Position numbers and translations under genes: made by a program
NCBI GenBank assembly: GCA_964644045.1
Contig: CAZXUK010000007.1
Span: forward strand, 1-56,067
DNA from: JAIOTG01 sp964644045
Lineage (GTDB): Bacteria > Patescibacteriota > Patescibacteriia > Patescibacteriales > JAGXOH01
Length of the DNA: 56,067 nt
Direction of reading: 5' to 3'
Shown: one piece after another, positions 16,179 to 24,799 of the stretch
Numbering within the stretch: the stretch's first letter is position 1
Layout of the letters: each line of letters starts with the position of its first letter
The notes under the pieces: model-generated
Database searches by the model: none
What the model saw: the letters and a program-made list of their open reading frames with translations, nothing else
Told to the model about the DNA's origin: nothing

Positions 16179-17381
16179 TTAAGGCAAAACGCGAAACCAT
16201 TTCTTCTTGCCTACCTTTAAAAGCGCTCCTTTTTTAGGTATCTCAATATTTTCTTCAAAATCATTTTTAACCTTTCCGTCTATTTTAACCGAATTCTGGC
16301 TGATTAAACGTTTAATCTGGGAATTGCTTTCCTCTTTTAGGCAAGTCTGTAAAATTTCCAAAAGCCGAGCCGAGGACTTTCCCAATTTAATTTCCGGAAC
16401 ATTATCAGCCGCTTCTTTGTTTTGGACCAATTTCACAAATTGCTCCTGAGCTTCCCGAGCCTTTTTCTCTCCATGAAAAATTTTGGTAATCTCCAAAGCG
16501 GTTATCATCTTGGCATCTCTTTGATTCTCCATTCCGGCTATCTCTTCCACTTTTTCCAAAGGCAGATGAGTAACACTGACAAGCATTACCTTAATCATCT
16601 CATCAGGCAAAGACATAACTCCTCCATACATATCAAAAGGAGTGGAATCCAAAAATATGCCCGTGCCTTTGCTTTTAGACATCAACTCCCCGGTTACGGG
16701 ATTGGCCACCAGCTTAGTGGCCACTACGAACTTATCCTTATTTTTGTATTTTTGCAACAGGGTTCGGCCCACCAAAGCGTTAAATATCTGGTCGGTTCCG
16801 CAAAGCTCCACATCCACATCCATAACCACACTGTCATAACCCTGCATCAAGGGATACATAAACTCATGCAAATAAATCGGCTTTTCTTCTTTTATTCGCT
16901 TCTCAAACATATCTCTTTCCAACATTCTCTGCACCGTAATATTGGAAGACAAGTCCAAAACTTCTTCCATGGTCAACTTGGAAAGCCAATCATTATTATA
17001 CATCACTTGAGCCGGGTTATCTTTATCTTTAAAATCCACCAAGGACTCTATCTGCCTAAGCCAATCCCGGGCATTATTTTTCACCTCTTCCGCGCTCAAT
17101 TGCTTTCTAACGCTTTCCTTGTCAGTGGGGTCTCCGATGCGGGCGGTAAAATCCCCGAATAAAAAAATAACTTCATGCCCGAGCTGTCGGAAATCCTCCA
17201 AAAGCATATAATTCTGAGCGTGGCCCAAGTGAAGGGCGGTAAAAGTGGGGTCAGCTCCGATATAAATCCGCAATTTGTCATTTGCCAGCTTTTTTTGGAA
17301 TTCTTTTTTAGTGGGATATATTTCTTGAATAACTCCTCTTTCCAAAATCTTTTTTACTTTTTTCTCTTTTTCTTTGCTCAT
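16179..17381 (-). CDS. tyrS: Tyrosyl-tRNA synthetase (TyrS)
   Basis: Class I aminoacyl-tRNA synthetase charging tRNA-Tyr. The HIGH-type motif is in YIGADPTFTALHLGHAQNY (HLGH), the KMSKS-type loop is LMSKSKGTG, and a C-terminal S4 RNA-binding domain (IKRLISQNSVKIDGKV) is present. Length 400 aa is normal for the bacterial TyrS type. It lies 72 bp upstream of the dehydrogenase gene on the same strand, so the sulfate-activation genes could be read from its promoter. Confidence 0.94.
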   Translation of the reverse strand: MSKEKEKKVKKILERGVIQEIYPTKKEFQKKLANDKLRIYIGADPTFTALHLGHAQNYMLLEDFRQLGHEVIFLFGDFTARIGDPTDKESVRKQLSAEEVKNNARDWLRQIESLVDFKDKDNPAQVMYNNDWLSKLTMEEVLDLSSNITVQRMLERDMFEKRIKEEKPIYLHEFMYPLMQGYDSVVMDVDVELCGTDQIFNALVGRTLLQKYKNKDKFVVATKLVANPVTGELMSKSKGTGIFLDSTPFDMYGGVMSLPDEMIKVMLVSVTHLPLEKVEEIAGMENQRDAKMITALEITKIFHGEKKAREAQEQFVKLVQNKEAADNVPEIKLGKSSARLLEILQTCLKEESNSQIKRLISQNSVKIDGKVKNDFEENIEIPKKGALLKVGKKKWFRVLP

Positions 17382-17557
17382 AATTTTAAATCAATTTTAT
17401 TTAATTCTAACACTCCCGAACCTAAAAATCAACTAAAGCTCATAGGATAACTTGCTTATATCCCCATAATTTAATATTATTAAACTAAAGCAACTAAAAA
17501 AATGACTTTAAAAATTATGTCGCTTCCTGTGCCGGAACCAGAAATATACTAACCCTT

Positions 17558-17600
17558 TCAATTCCTCTCCTTTCCAAGGGGGGGGTTAGGCGGGATTCTG
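17558..17600. repeat. Partial copy of the GC-rich palindromic repeat
   Basis: This copy has the hairpin cctctcc-tttcc-aagggggg and the end sequence ggttaggcgggatt, matching the right half of the element at 7.6 kb. It ends only about 5 bp before the ATG of the flippase gene at 17605, so it would form the 5' untranslated region and could influence translation of that gene. Confidence 0.6.
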
Positions 17601-17604
17601 AAAA

Positions 17605-18885
17605 ATGCTAAAAAAGCTTAAAAAAAGAACATACAACTTCCTCCGCCGGAGCCAAAAATATACCAAGACCGATATGGTGTATCTGGCCAAAGGCGGTTTC
17701 TGGCTGAATTTGGGGCAAGGCATCGCCTCGGTGGCCGGCCTCGGCTTGGCCGTAGCTTTTGCCAATCTACTCCCTCCCGAAACCTACGGAACCTTTAAAT
17801 TCGTAATAGCTTTTGTGGGTATTTTATCCATACCCACCCTCAAGGGCATGAACCAAGCCCTGATCCGGGCCGTGGCCCAAGGCAACGAAGGCACTTTTTA
17901 CCCCATACTCAAGACCAAGATAAAATGGGGCGTCTTCGGGTCGCTGGGCGCTTTGCTTCTGGCCGGCTACTATTTCTACAACGACAACTCCCAACTGGGG
18001 ATCGCTTTTCTGATAATGGCCGGTTTTATTCCCTTTTTGAACACTTTGAATATATGGATCCAATACCTGCAAGGAAAAAAGAACTTTAAGGCCTTTGCCC
18101 GATACAAATCCATAATGCGGGTATCGGTGGTGGCGATCATGGTGCTTGTTTTACTTCTCACCCATAATCTGTTCCTCGTTTTATTCACCCATTTCGCCGC
18201 CAATACCTTGATAAGGTCCATCATACTGCTTACAACCTTAAAGAAATTCCCGCCCAACACCAAACACGACCCGCCTTCCATCGGTTACGGCAAGCACTTG
18301 AGTTTAATGGGGATCTTGGGCCCCGTGGCCGGCCAAATCGACAAGATCCTGATCTTTCATTTTCTAGGGCCGGTGCAGGTGGCCATCTATTCCTTTTCTT
18401 TAAGACCCGTCAAGGAATTCAAAAAACCCTTGCAAAGTTTGAACAAATTGGCCCTGCCTAAAATGAGCCGGAGAAATTTTGAAGAACTAAAAAGCTCCCT
18501 GCCGGGAAAAATAATAAAACTAACAGCCATCCTGATCCCCTTAATAATTATCTATATCCTTATAGCTCCCTATTTCTATGAATTTCTTTTCCCTCAATAC
18601 ACCGAGGCCGTGGTTTATTCGCAAGTATTCGCTCTATCCTTGCTTCTCTTCCCTAGAGCGCTACTAAATCAAACTCTAACCGCCCACGCCAAGAAAAAAC
18701 AACTCTATATCCTGCGGATCGCTACCCCGACTTTTAAAATAATCTCTTTTCTGGTGCTTCTGCCTTTACTGGGCATCTGGGGAGCCATAATCGCCTTGCT
18801 GGCCACGGAAGTCTTTAACCTGTTGCTTCTAATCCTATTTTTCACACACCGAAAAATAATCTTAAAAACATCCAAGCCCGCTTAA
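17605..18885 (+). CDS. Wzx-type polysaccharide flippase, copy 1
   Basis: MATE/MOP-superfamily membrane protein predicted to flip lipid-linked glycan across the membrane. The 426 residues contain about 12 hydrophobic segments after a basic N terminus, starting with YLAKGGFWLNLGQGIASVAG. LLPPETYGTFKFVIAFVGIL is the typical helix 2 region. It shares an almost collinear sequence with copy 2 at 20068, including TKTDM.YLAKGGFWLNLG, TYGTF, SIPTLKGMNQA, IGYGKHLSLMGILG and AHAKKKQLYILR. The nucleotide sequence is visibly more GC-rich than copy 2 and the genes downstream, suggesting separate origins or older residence. Confidence 0.87.
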   Translation: MLKKLKKRTYNFLRRSQKYTKTDMVYLAKGGFWLNLGQGIASVAGLGLAVAFANLLPPETYGTFKFVIAFVGILSIPTLKGMNQALIRAVAQGNEGTFYPILKTKIKWGVFGSLGALLLAGYYFYNDNSQLGIAFLIMAGFIPFLNTLNIWIQYLQGKKNFKAFARYKSIMRVSVVAIMVLVLLLTHNLFLVLFTHFAANTLIRSIILLTTLKKFPPNTKHDPPSIGYGKHLSLMGILGPVAGQIDKILIFHFLGPVQVAIYSFSLRPVKEFKKPLQSLNKLALPKMSRRNFEELKSSLPGKIIKLTAILIPLIIIYILIAPYFYEFLFPQYTEAVVYSQVFALSLLLFPRALLNQTLTAHAKKKQLYILRIATPTFKIISFLVLLPLLGIWGAIIALLATEVFNLLLLILFFTHRKIILKTSKPA

Positions 18886-19067
18886 TATAAATGTTGTAAA
18901 AACCGTGGAAAATTATTTTAATTATAGAATAAATAAACCGCCCGAAACCATCAAAAATCCGCCATGTGTATACATTACCATTCTACTCTAAATCCGATAT
19001 ACTACCCCGTAAAATTCCAGGGGAATCATGGGGTGGACGATGTGTCGGGTTTTTAAAAGCAACGGAT

Positions 19068-19097
19068 AAATGTATCATACTTCAGTGTGATACATTT
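19068..19097. promoter_or_regulatory. 30-bp palindrome, operator-like
   Basis: The arms aaatgtatcatact (19068-19081) and agtgtgatacattt (19084-19097) are complementary at 13 of 14 positions, with a two-base centre. With so small a loop it is better suited to a dimeric DNA-binding protein than to an RNA hairpin. It lies about 200 bp upstream of the sulfotransferase gene. Confidence 0.5.
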
Positions 19098-19273
19098 GGA
19101 GACGATTTTCGGGCCGAACCTGCGAGGAAAAAAAACGGTCGCCGGTTGGACAAAGACCTTTGAAAAGAATATAATCAAACCTAAAAGAACTTGTTTTATG
19201 GTAAACAAATACAAATACGGAGAAATAAAAAATACCCTCCCCGACGAAAAACCAAAAAATTCAAAATTCAAGA

Positions 19274-19301
19274 TCTGACCCCATTATTATTATACTATAA
19301 T
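19274..19301 (+). promoter_or_regulatory. Candidate promoter for the sulfotransferase-flippase-gmd run
   Basis: A perfect TATAAT (19296-19301) is preceded by a weak -35 box TCTGAC (19274-19279) at 16 bp. The sulfotransferase ATG at 19311 is 10 bp beyond the -10 box, implying a leaderless or nearly leaderless transcript. Confidence 0.45.
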
Positions 19302-19310
19302 GTAAAAATT

Positions 19311-20075
19311 ATGGCTAAGATAAAAAAGTTTTTTCTGAGATTGAAAAAATATACAAAACTAAGATATTGCCTGCTTTCTTTTCCTAAATCAGGACGAACT
19401 TGGCTAAGAAATATATTAGCCCATATTAGGGCGGGTGAAGAAAATAAAAAATTTAGTTTAGGCAGTCCGGAATTTCTCCCCTTTATTGGCTCAGAAATTA
19501 TAATGAATCACGGGGGAGCGACCGGCAAGGGTGATTATTATCACTTTAATAAACATTTTTTCTGGAAAAAGCTAAAATTTAGAGGCAAAAAAATAGTTTT
19601 TTTAATCAGGGACCCCAGAGACACGGTGGTGTCTTATTATTACCAAAAAACTTACCGAATTAGGCAAAAAAATCAGAAAAATATTTCCGAATTTGTCAGA
19701 GAAAAAAACTACGGCATAGAGCACATTATTAATTTTTTAAATAAATGGATAAGAGAGCTGAAAAAGAAAGACAAAAATAGCTGGATAATAATAAAATATG
19801 AAGATTTAAAAGCAGATACTTTCCGGGAAGTAAAAAAAATACTTGATTTCTGGGGAATAAAAATAGAAGATGATATAATTAAGCAAGCAATTGAACAATC
19901 CAGTTTTGCTAAGATGAAAGAAAAAGAAAAATCAGCCAATCCTAATTCCCACAAAGCCAGAAAAGGAAAAATCGGGGGGTATAGAGAGGAGCTAAGCAAA
20001 GAAGATATTAAATTTATAGAAGAAAAAATAAATAAAAATTTGGATAACTTTTTTTCTTTTTACAAATATGATTAA
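19311..20075 (+). CDS. PAPS-dependent sulfotransferase (Sulfotransfer_1 type)
   Basis: Transfers sulfate from PAPS to a hydroxyl or amine, here probably a sugar. The 5'-phosphosulfate loop is SFPKSGRTWLRN (near residue 24, canonical PKSGTTW) and the 3'-phosphate motif is FLIRDPRDTVVSYYY. IIKYEDLKAD is the usual third block, and the C terminus carries RKGKIGGYRE, equivalent to the family's RKG.vGdWk motif. The frame opens at a TTG at 19191, but ATG 19311 is just after a TATAAT box and gives a 254-residue protein of normal architecture. The last 8 bp overlap flippase copy 2, indicating coupling of sulfation and export genes. Confidence 0.9.
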   Translation: MAKIKKFFLRLKKYTKLRYCLLSFPKSGRTWLRNILAHIRAGEENKKFSLGSPEFLPFIGSEIIMNHGGATGKGDYYHFNKHFFWKKLKFRGKKIVFLIRDPRDTVVSYYYQKTYRIRQKNQKNISEFVREKNYGIEHIINFLNKWIRELKKKDKNSWIIIKYEDLKADTFREVKKILDFWGIKIEDDIIKQAIEQSSFAKMKEKEKSANPNSHKARKGKIGGYREELSKEDIKFIEEKINKNLDNFFSFYKYD

Positions 20076-21324
20076 AAAGGCAAGGAAAAAAACCGGTAAA
20101 TTTTTGCGCTGGAGCCAAAAATACACCAAAACCGATATGATATATTTAGCCAAGGGAGGGTTCTGGTTAAATTTGGGAAAAATAATCAACTCTATAGCCA
20201 GCTTAGGTCTGGCCGTGGCCTTTGCCAACCTGCTTCCCGCAGAAACCTACGGAACTTTTAGATTCATAATTTCCTTTGTTCCTATTTTATCCATCCCCAC
20301 CCTAAAAGGAATGAATCAAGCTATTGTCAGGGCTGTTTCCCAGGGCAATGAAGGGACATTTTATCCCGCCTTAAAAACAAAGATTAGATGGGGGGCCTGG
20401 GGCGCGGTTGGCACACTTGTTTTGGCTCTCTATTATTTTTACAACCAAAATAATACCCTGGGCATTTCTTTTTTAATGATGGCGGCCTTTATACCTTTCA
20501 TAAATACTTTAAATGTTTGGATGCAATACTTGAATGGAAAAAGAAAATTTAAAATCCTAACACAATATAAAAATTTTCTAAAAATTTCCGTGGTAAGCAT
20601 AATTATCTTTGTATTATTTTTTTCTAAAAATATTTTTATTATTCTTTTAACCCATCTCACAGCCAATCTACTAATAGAAACAATTTTACTACTTATAATT
20701 TTAAAAAAATATCCTCCTAATGAAAAAAAAGATCCCGCCTCCATAGGATATGGAAAACATTTAAGTTTGATGGGCATCCTGGGAACTGTTGCTACTCGTA
20801 TAGACATGATATTGTTATTTCATTATTTAGGACCTACTCAATTAGCCATCTACACCTTTTCCCTTAAGCCGATTGAGGAACTAAAAAAACCCTTGAGTAG
20901 CTTAAAAGAGCTGACTATGCCCAAACTAAGTCAAAGAGATATTGGCCAACTTAAAAAGAGCTTGCCTCCAAGAATGATCAAATTGTTTTTATTTCTTATT
21001 CCTGTAGTTATTTTATACTTTTTTATAGCCCCCCAATTTTACAAATTTCTTTTTCCCCAATACACTGAATCTATAATTTATTCCCAGGTCTTTGCTTTAA
21101 CAATTTTTTTCTTCCCCGGATCGTTTATGGCGCAAACGATGGACGCTCATGCCAAGAAAAAACAACTTTATATATTAAGAACCGTAATCCCAACGTTTAA
21201 AATTATTTTATTTTTTATACTACTTCCCATTTATGGAATCTGGGGCGCAATTATAACCACCTTAATTACCGGAACCATTGGTTTCTTTTTTTCTCTTTTT
21301 TTGTTTATTAAAACCAAGTCTTAA
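20068..21324 (+). CDS. Wzx-type polysaccharide flippase, copy 2
   Basis: About 12 hydrophobic segments in 418 residues; predicted to flip lipid-linked oligosaccharides. It is a paralogue of the flippase at 17605 across its whole length, with conserved blocks FANLLPAETYGTFRF, SIPTLKGMNQAIVRAVSQGN and AHAKKKQLYILR, but uses more AT-rich codons. The start overlaps the sulfotransferase stop by 8 bp. gmd follows within 30 bp. The presence of two flippases suggests two exported glycans, or a duplication with one copy specialised for the sulfated product. Confidence 0.87.
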   Translation: MIKKARKKTGKFLRWSQKYTKTDMIYLAKGGFWLNLGKIINSIASLGLAVAFANLLPAETYGTFRFIISFVPILSIPTLKGMNQAIVRAVSQGNEGTFYPALKTKIRWGAWGAVGTLVLALYYFYNQNNTLGISFLMMAAFIPFINTLNVWMQYLNGKRKFKILTQYKNFLKISVVSIIIFVLFFSKNIFIILLTHLTANLLIETILLLIILKKYPPNEKKDPASIGYGKHLSLMGILGTVATRIDMILLFHYLGPTQLAIYTFSLKPIEELKKPLSSLKELTMPKLSQRDIGQLKKSLPPRMIKLFLFLIPVVILYFFIAPQFYKFLFPQYTESIIYSQVFALTIFFFPGSFMAQTMDAHAKKKQLYILRTVIPTFKIILFFILLPIYGIWGAIITTLITGTIGFFFSLFLFIKTKS

Positions 21325-21351
21325 ATTTTTATTTTATAATTTTTGAAACAT

Positions 21352-22437
21352 ATGAAAAAAGCGCTTATAACCGGAATAACCGGCCAAGATGGCTCTTATT
21401 TAGCGGAATTTCTTCTCTCCAGGGGCTATGAAGTCCACGGAATAAAAAGAAGGTCTGCCTCTTTTAATACTGAAAGGTTAAATCACCTTTACCAAGATCC
21501 GCATGAAAATAATCGTAATTTTATACTCCATTATGGAGATTTAACCGACGCAACCAACATAATTCGTCTTGTCCAGAAAATCCAACCAGATGAAATTTAC
21601 AATCTCGGAGCTCAAAGCCATGTCAAAGTTTCTTTTGAGTCTCCGGAATATACGGCTAACTCCGATGCCCTGGGAACCTTGAGAATCTTAGAAGCTATTA
21701 AACTCTTGGGGCTGAAAGATAAAACCAAATTCTACCAGGCCTCTACTTCGGAAATGTTCGGGGCCACACCCCCGCCCCAATCGGAAAACTCGCGCTTTTA
21801 TCCCAGAAGCCCTTATGGTGTAGCCAAACTATATTCCCACTGGATTACTATAAATTATAGAGAGGCTTATGGGCTATTTGCGGTAAGCGGAATACTTTTT
21901 AATCACGAATCACCTCGCAGAGGAGAAACTTTTGTTACCCGCAAAATTACTCGAGCCGCTACCAGAATAAAACTGGGGATGCAAAAAAAATTATACTTAG
22001 GCAATTTGGAGGCTGAAAGAGATTGGGGGCATGCCCGGGATTATGTGCGGGCAATGCATCTGATGCTTCAACAAAAAACTCCCCGGGATTATGTTATAGC
22101 TACCGGAGAAAAACATTCAATTAAAGAATTTTGTGAAACTGCTTTTGCTGAGCTGGGAATAAAAATAGACTGGCAAGGGAAAGGAAAGGATACTAAGGGA
22201 ATTGATAGGCAAACAGGAAACACTTTAATTAAGGTTGATCCTAATTATTTTCGACCCACAGAGGTTGACTCTCTCCAGGGAAATCCGAAAAAAGCTCAAA
22301 AAGAATTAGACTGGAAACCAAAGATAAGTTTTAAAGGCTTAGTAAAAGAGATGGTTGAATCTGACTTAGAAGAGGCCAAAAGAGAACAACACCTTCAAAA
22401 AGGAGGATATAAAATTAATATAGAAAAAGAATTTTAA
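21352..22437 (+). CDS. gmd: GDP-mannose 4,6-dehydratase (Gmd)
   Basis: Converts GDP-mannose to GDP-4-keto-6-deoxymannose, the first step to GDP-fucose. The N terminus has the cofactor loop ALITGITGQDGSYLAEFLL, followed by GIKRRSASFNTERLNHLY, and the catalytic region has NLGAQSHVKVSFESPEYTAN, STSEMFG and SPYGVAKLYSHW (YxxxK). Length 361 aa is normal. A TTG nine bases upstream (21343) is in frame, but ATG 21352 is preferred. fcl begins one base after its stop. Confidence 0.96.
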   Translation: MKKALITGITGQDGSYLAEFLLSRGYEVHGIKRRSASFNTERLNHLYQDPHENNRNFILHYGDLTDATNIIRLVQKIQPDEIYNLGAQSHVKVSFESPEYTANSDALGTLRILEAIKLLGLKDKTKFYQASTSEMFGATPPPQSENSRFYPRSPYGVAKLYSHWITINYREAYGLFAVSGILFNHESPRRGETFVTRKITRAATRIKLGMQKKLYLGNLEAERDWGHARDYVRAMHLMLQQKTPRDYVIATGEKHSIKEFCETAFAELGIKIDWQGKGKDTKGIDRQTGNTLIKVDPNYFRPTEVDSLQGNPKKAQKELDWKPKISFKGLVKEMVESDLEEAKREQHLQKGGYKINIEKEF

Positions 22438-22438
22438 T

Positions 22439-23365
22439 ATGAATTTTAATGACAAAATATATATAGCCGGCCACAAAGGTTTAGTGGGCTCTGCAATTTA
22501 TAGAGCTCTTCAAGATAAAGGTTTTTCTAACCTGGTTATAAGAGATAAAAAAGAGTTGAATTTACTTGACCAAAACCAAGTGGCTGATTTTTTTCGTCAA
22601 GAAAAGCCGGATTATGTGTTCCTGGCCGCCGCCCGAGTGGGCGGTATCATGGCCAACAAAACTTATCCGGCACAATTTATTTATGAAAATCTGCAAATTC
22701 AAAATAATATCATTCACCAAGCCTATTTAAACAAAGTTCAAAAACTACTTTTTCTGGGAAGCTCCTGCATCTATCCTAAACATGCCAAACAGCCTATTAA
22801 AGAAAATTATCTTTTAACCGGGAAACTGGAGCCGACCAACGAGCCTTATGCTATTGCCAAAATCGCCGGCATCAAAATGTGCCAGTCCTACAACCGCCAA
22901 TACGAAACCGACTTTATCTCCGCTATGCCCACTAACCTCTACGGTCCGGGGGATAACTTTGATCTTAAAACCTCCCATGTTCTCCCTGCCCTAATCCGCA
23001 AATTTCATGAAGCCAAAGAAAACGGACAAGAAAAAGTAACCCTGTGGGGAAGCGGGTCTCCAAAAAGAGAATTCCTGTATGTGGATGACCTGGCTAATGC
23101 TTGCTTATTCTTAATGAACAATTATAATGAAAATCAAGCTATAAATGTGGGCACCGGCCAAGATATCTCTATTAAGGAACTAGCGGAAATGGTTAAAAAA
23201 ATAACGGAATACGAAGGGAAAATAGAATGGGACACCTCAAAACCGGATGGAACTCCTAAAAAATTATTAGATGTAAGCCGATTACATGAACTCGGCTGGG
23301 AGCACGAAATTAATTTAAAAAAAGGTATAGAAAAAACTTATAACTGGTTTTTAAAAAATATATAA
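22439..23365 (+). CDS. fcl: GDP-L-fucose synthase (Fcl/WcaG)
   Basis: NADPH-dependent 3,5-epimerase/4-reductase making GDP-L-fucose from the Gmd product. Motifs: IYIAGHKGLVGSAIYRAL cofactor loop, AAARVGGIMANKTYPAQFI, LGSSCIYPKHAKQPIKE, PYAIAKIAGIKMC (YxxxK) and PTNLYGPGDNFD. Length 308 aa is normal. With gmd it forms a complete GDP-mannose to GDP-L-fucose module, so fucose is the one monosaccharide of the glycan that can be predicted directly. Confidence 0.96.
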   Translation: MNFNDKIYIAGHKGLVGSAIYRALQDKGFSNLVIRDKKELNLLDQNQVADFFRQEKPDYVFLAAARVGGIMANKTYPAQFIYENLQIQNNIIHQAYLNKVQKLLFLGSSCIYPKHAKQPIKENYLLTGKLEPTNEPYAIAKIAGIKMCQSYNRQYETDFISAMPTNLYGPGDNFDLKTSHVLPALIRKFHEAKENGQEKVTLWGSGSPKREFLYVDDLANACLFLMNNYNENQAINVGTGQDISIKELAEMVKKITEYEGKIEWDTSKPDGTPKKLLDVSRLHELGWEHEINLKKGIEKTYNWFLKNI

Positions 23366-23372
23366 AAATCTT

Positions 23373-24047
23373 ATGAAACTTAAAAAATATTGCCAATTTA
23401 TAAAAAACATTAATTCCACTCAATTCTTACAGGGCTTATTATTGGAAGGACCACATCTCCCATTAACCAACTCAGCCCTGGATATGTCTTCCCTAAACTT
23501 AATAATTAATGATATTCTTATTAATAAAAGAAAAAATATTATAGAATTCGGCTCCGGAGTTAGCACTATTTTAATAGCCAGACTGGCCCGGAAAAACGAT
23601 CTTGATATAAAAATATACTCAGTAGATAATGACAAATCCTGGATAGAATCTATTAAAAAATATATAAAAAATGAAAATCTAGACAATTTTGTCCAATTTA
23701 TCTATGCCCCTCTTTCACAAAACAAGGAAACCCCATCCTTGAATAATCTCTTCTGGTATAACGAGGAAAAAATTAATGAACAAATTAACAAAACCACTTT
23801 TGATTGCGTTATAGTGGATGGCCCTTATGCTAATAGCAAAAAAAAGATGGTGGCGCGCTATCCCGCTTATCCCTATATAAAAAAACACTTAACCTTAAAA
23901 TATTCTATTTTTCTGGATGACGCTTGCCGGAGAGGAGAAAGAAAAGTGATAAAAAAATGGGAGGAAAAAATCGAGGGTAAATTTAAAATTTACAATCAAC
24001 AATTGGCTTATTACATAAAAGGAGAATGTTATAATTTCAAAAACTAA
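23373..24047 (+). CDS. Class I SAM-dependent methyltransferase-like protein
   Basis: The 224-residue protein has a Rossmann-type motif I (IIEFGSGVSTILIARLA, near residue 50), an acidic motif II (IYSVDNDKSWIESIKKYI) and a motif IV-like FDCVIVDGPYA. These fit SAM methyltransferases of the FkbM/class 24 style, which act on sugars or other small substrates. YIKKHLTLKYSIFLDDACR fits the later strands. It lies 7 bp after fcl and 1 bp before a sulfotransferase, in a co-directional run, so an O-methyl modification of the glycan is likely. Substrate unknown. Confidence 0.65.
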   Translation: MKLKKYCQFIKNINSTQFLQGLLLEGPHLPLTNSALDMSSLNLIINDILINKRKNIIEFGSGVSTILIARLARKNDLDIKIYSVDNDKSWIESIKKYIKNENLDNFVQFIYAPLSQNKETPSLNNLFWYNEEKINEQINKTTFDCVIVDGPYANSKKKMVARYPAYPYIKKHLTLKYSIFLDDACRRGERKVIKKWEEKIEGKFKIYNQQLAYYIKGECYNFKN

Positions 24048-24048
24048 G

Positions 24049-24717
24049 ATGAATAAAATCAAAAACAAACTATCAAAAATTTTTAAAAAACCAATATATG
24101 TTTTAGGATTGCCAGCCTCAGGGTCAACGTTTACTTTTCAATTATTAAATGAAATGTTTCCTGGAAGAGTTATTAAGACTCATAAATTCATACCAAAAAG
24201 TAATTGCTTTAAATTTGTTAATTACAGAGACCCAAGAGATATTATACTATCTACAGCAAAAAGAAGATATCAAGACTTAGGAGAATTGGCTGGAATTGAA
24301 GCGTCAATTATTCAATCTCATATCAACTTATTTAGGGAAAATAAATACCATAATAACCTAAAAAAATACAAAAATGACAAAAAAGCATATCTAATAAAAT
24401 ACGAAGATTATTTTAATGGAAATGAAAAAAAACTTATTGAATTTATAGCCCAAAAATTGAACAAAAATATTAAAGAAAACAAAATAAATTATATTTTAGA
24501 CAAATATTCTCTACGTTCTAATTTAAAAAGAGCAAAAAAATTAAAAACCTTTAATAATTATGACAATAAATCACAAATTCACGGAAATCACATATCAAAT
24601 ATGGGAAAGTCAGGAGAATGGAAAAAGGTGTTCTCAACTAAAGTTATTAACATAATCAAAAAAGATATTGGTAAATTTATAATAGACTTTGGTTATGAAA
24701 AAAATGATAATTGGTAA
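24049..24717 (+). CDS. Compact sulfotransferase-family protein
   Basis: At 222 residues this is shorter than the other sulfotransferases. The phosphosulfate loop is VLGLPASGSTFTFQLL (residues ~18-33) and the 3'-phosphate motif is FVNYRDPRDIILS; YLIKYEDYF follows, and GKSGEWKKVF near the C terminus resembles the RKGxxGdWk segment. Start is 1 bp after the preceding stop. Codon use is strongly AT-rich. The loop lacks the lysine of PKSGTTW (it has alanine), which may alter catalysis or donor binding, but glycan sulfotransferases vary here. Family assignment is firm; activity is not. Confidence 0.75.
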   Translation: MNKIKNKLSKIFKKPIYVLGLPASGSTFTFQLLNEMFPGRVIKTHKFIPKSNCFKFVNYRDPRDIILSTAKRRYQDLGELAGIEASIIQSHINLFRENKYHNNLKKYKNDKKAYLIKYEDYFNGNEKKLIEFIAQKLNKNIKENKINYILDKYSLRSNLKRAKKLKTFNNYDNKSQIHGNHISNMGKSGEWKKVFSTKVINIIKKDIGKFIIDFGYEKNDNW

Positions 24718-24799
24718 AAAACCTATTAAAAAAATTAGGTAATTTTTGTATCATACCACCAGAAATCAATTACAAGAAAAATTATAATAAAAAATCAAC

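Larger units (their letters stand above)
18886..19310. other. Non-coding interval between flippase 1 and the first sulfotransferase
   Basis: No credible protein-coding gene was found; the short open frames here lack family motifs. The interval contains a 30-bp near-perfect palindrome (19068-19097), a short A/T-rich block ending in aagatctgacccc (19254-19282) and a TATAAT box (19296-19301). It marks the break between the GC-richer flippase and the AT-rich genes to its right. Confidence 0.6.

Noticed and set aside
18966..19278. Short + and - open frames between flippase 1 and the sulfotransferase
   Set aside because: Compositionally unremarkable, overlapping one another on both strands, without motifs or sensible starts.
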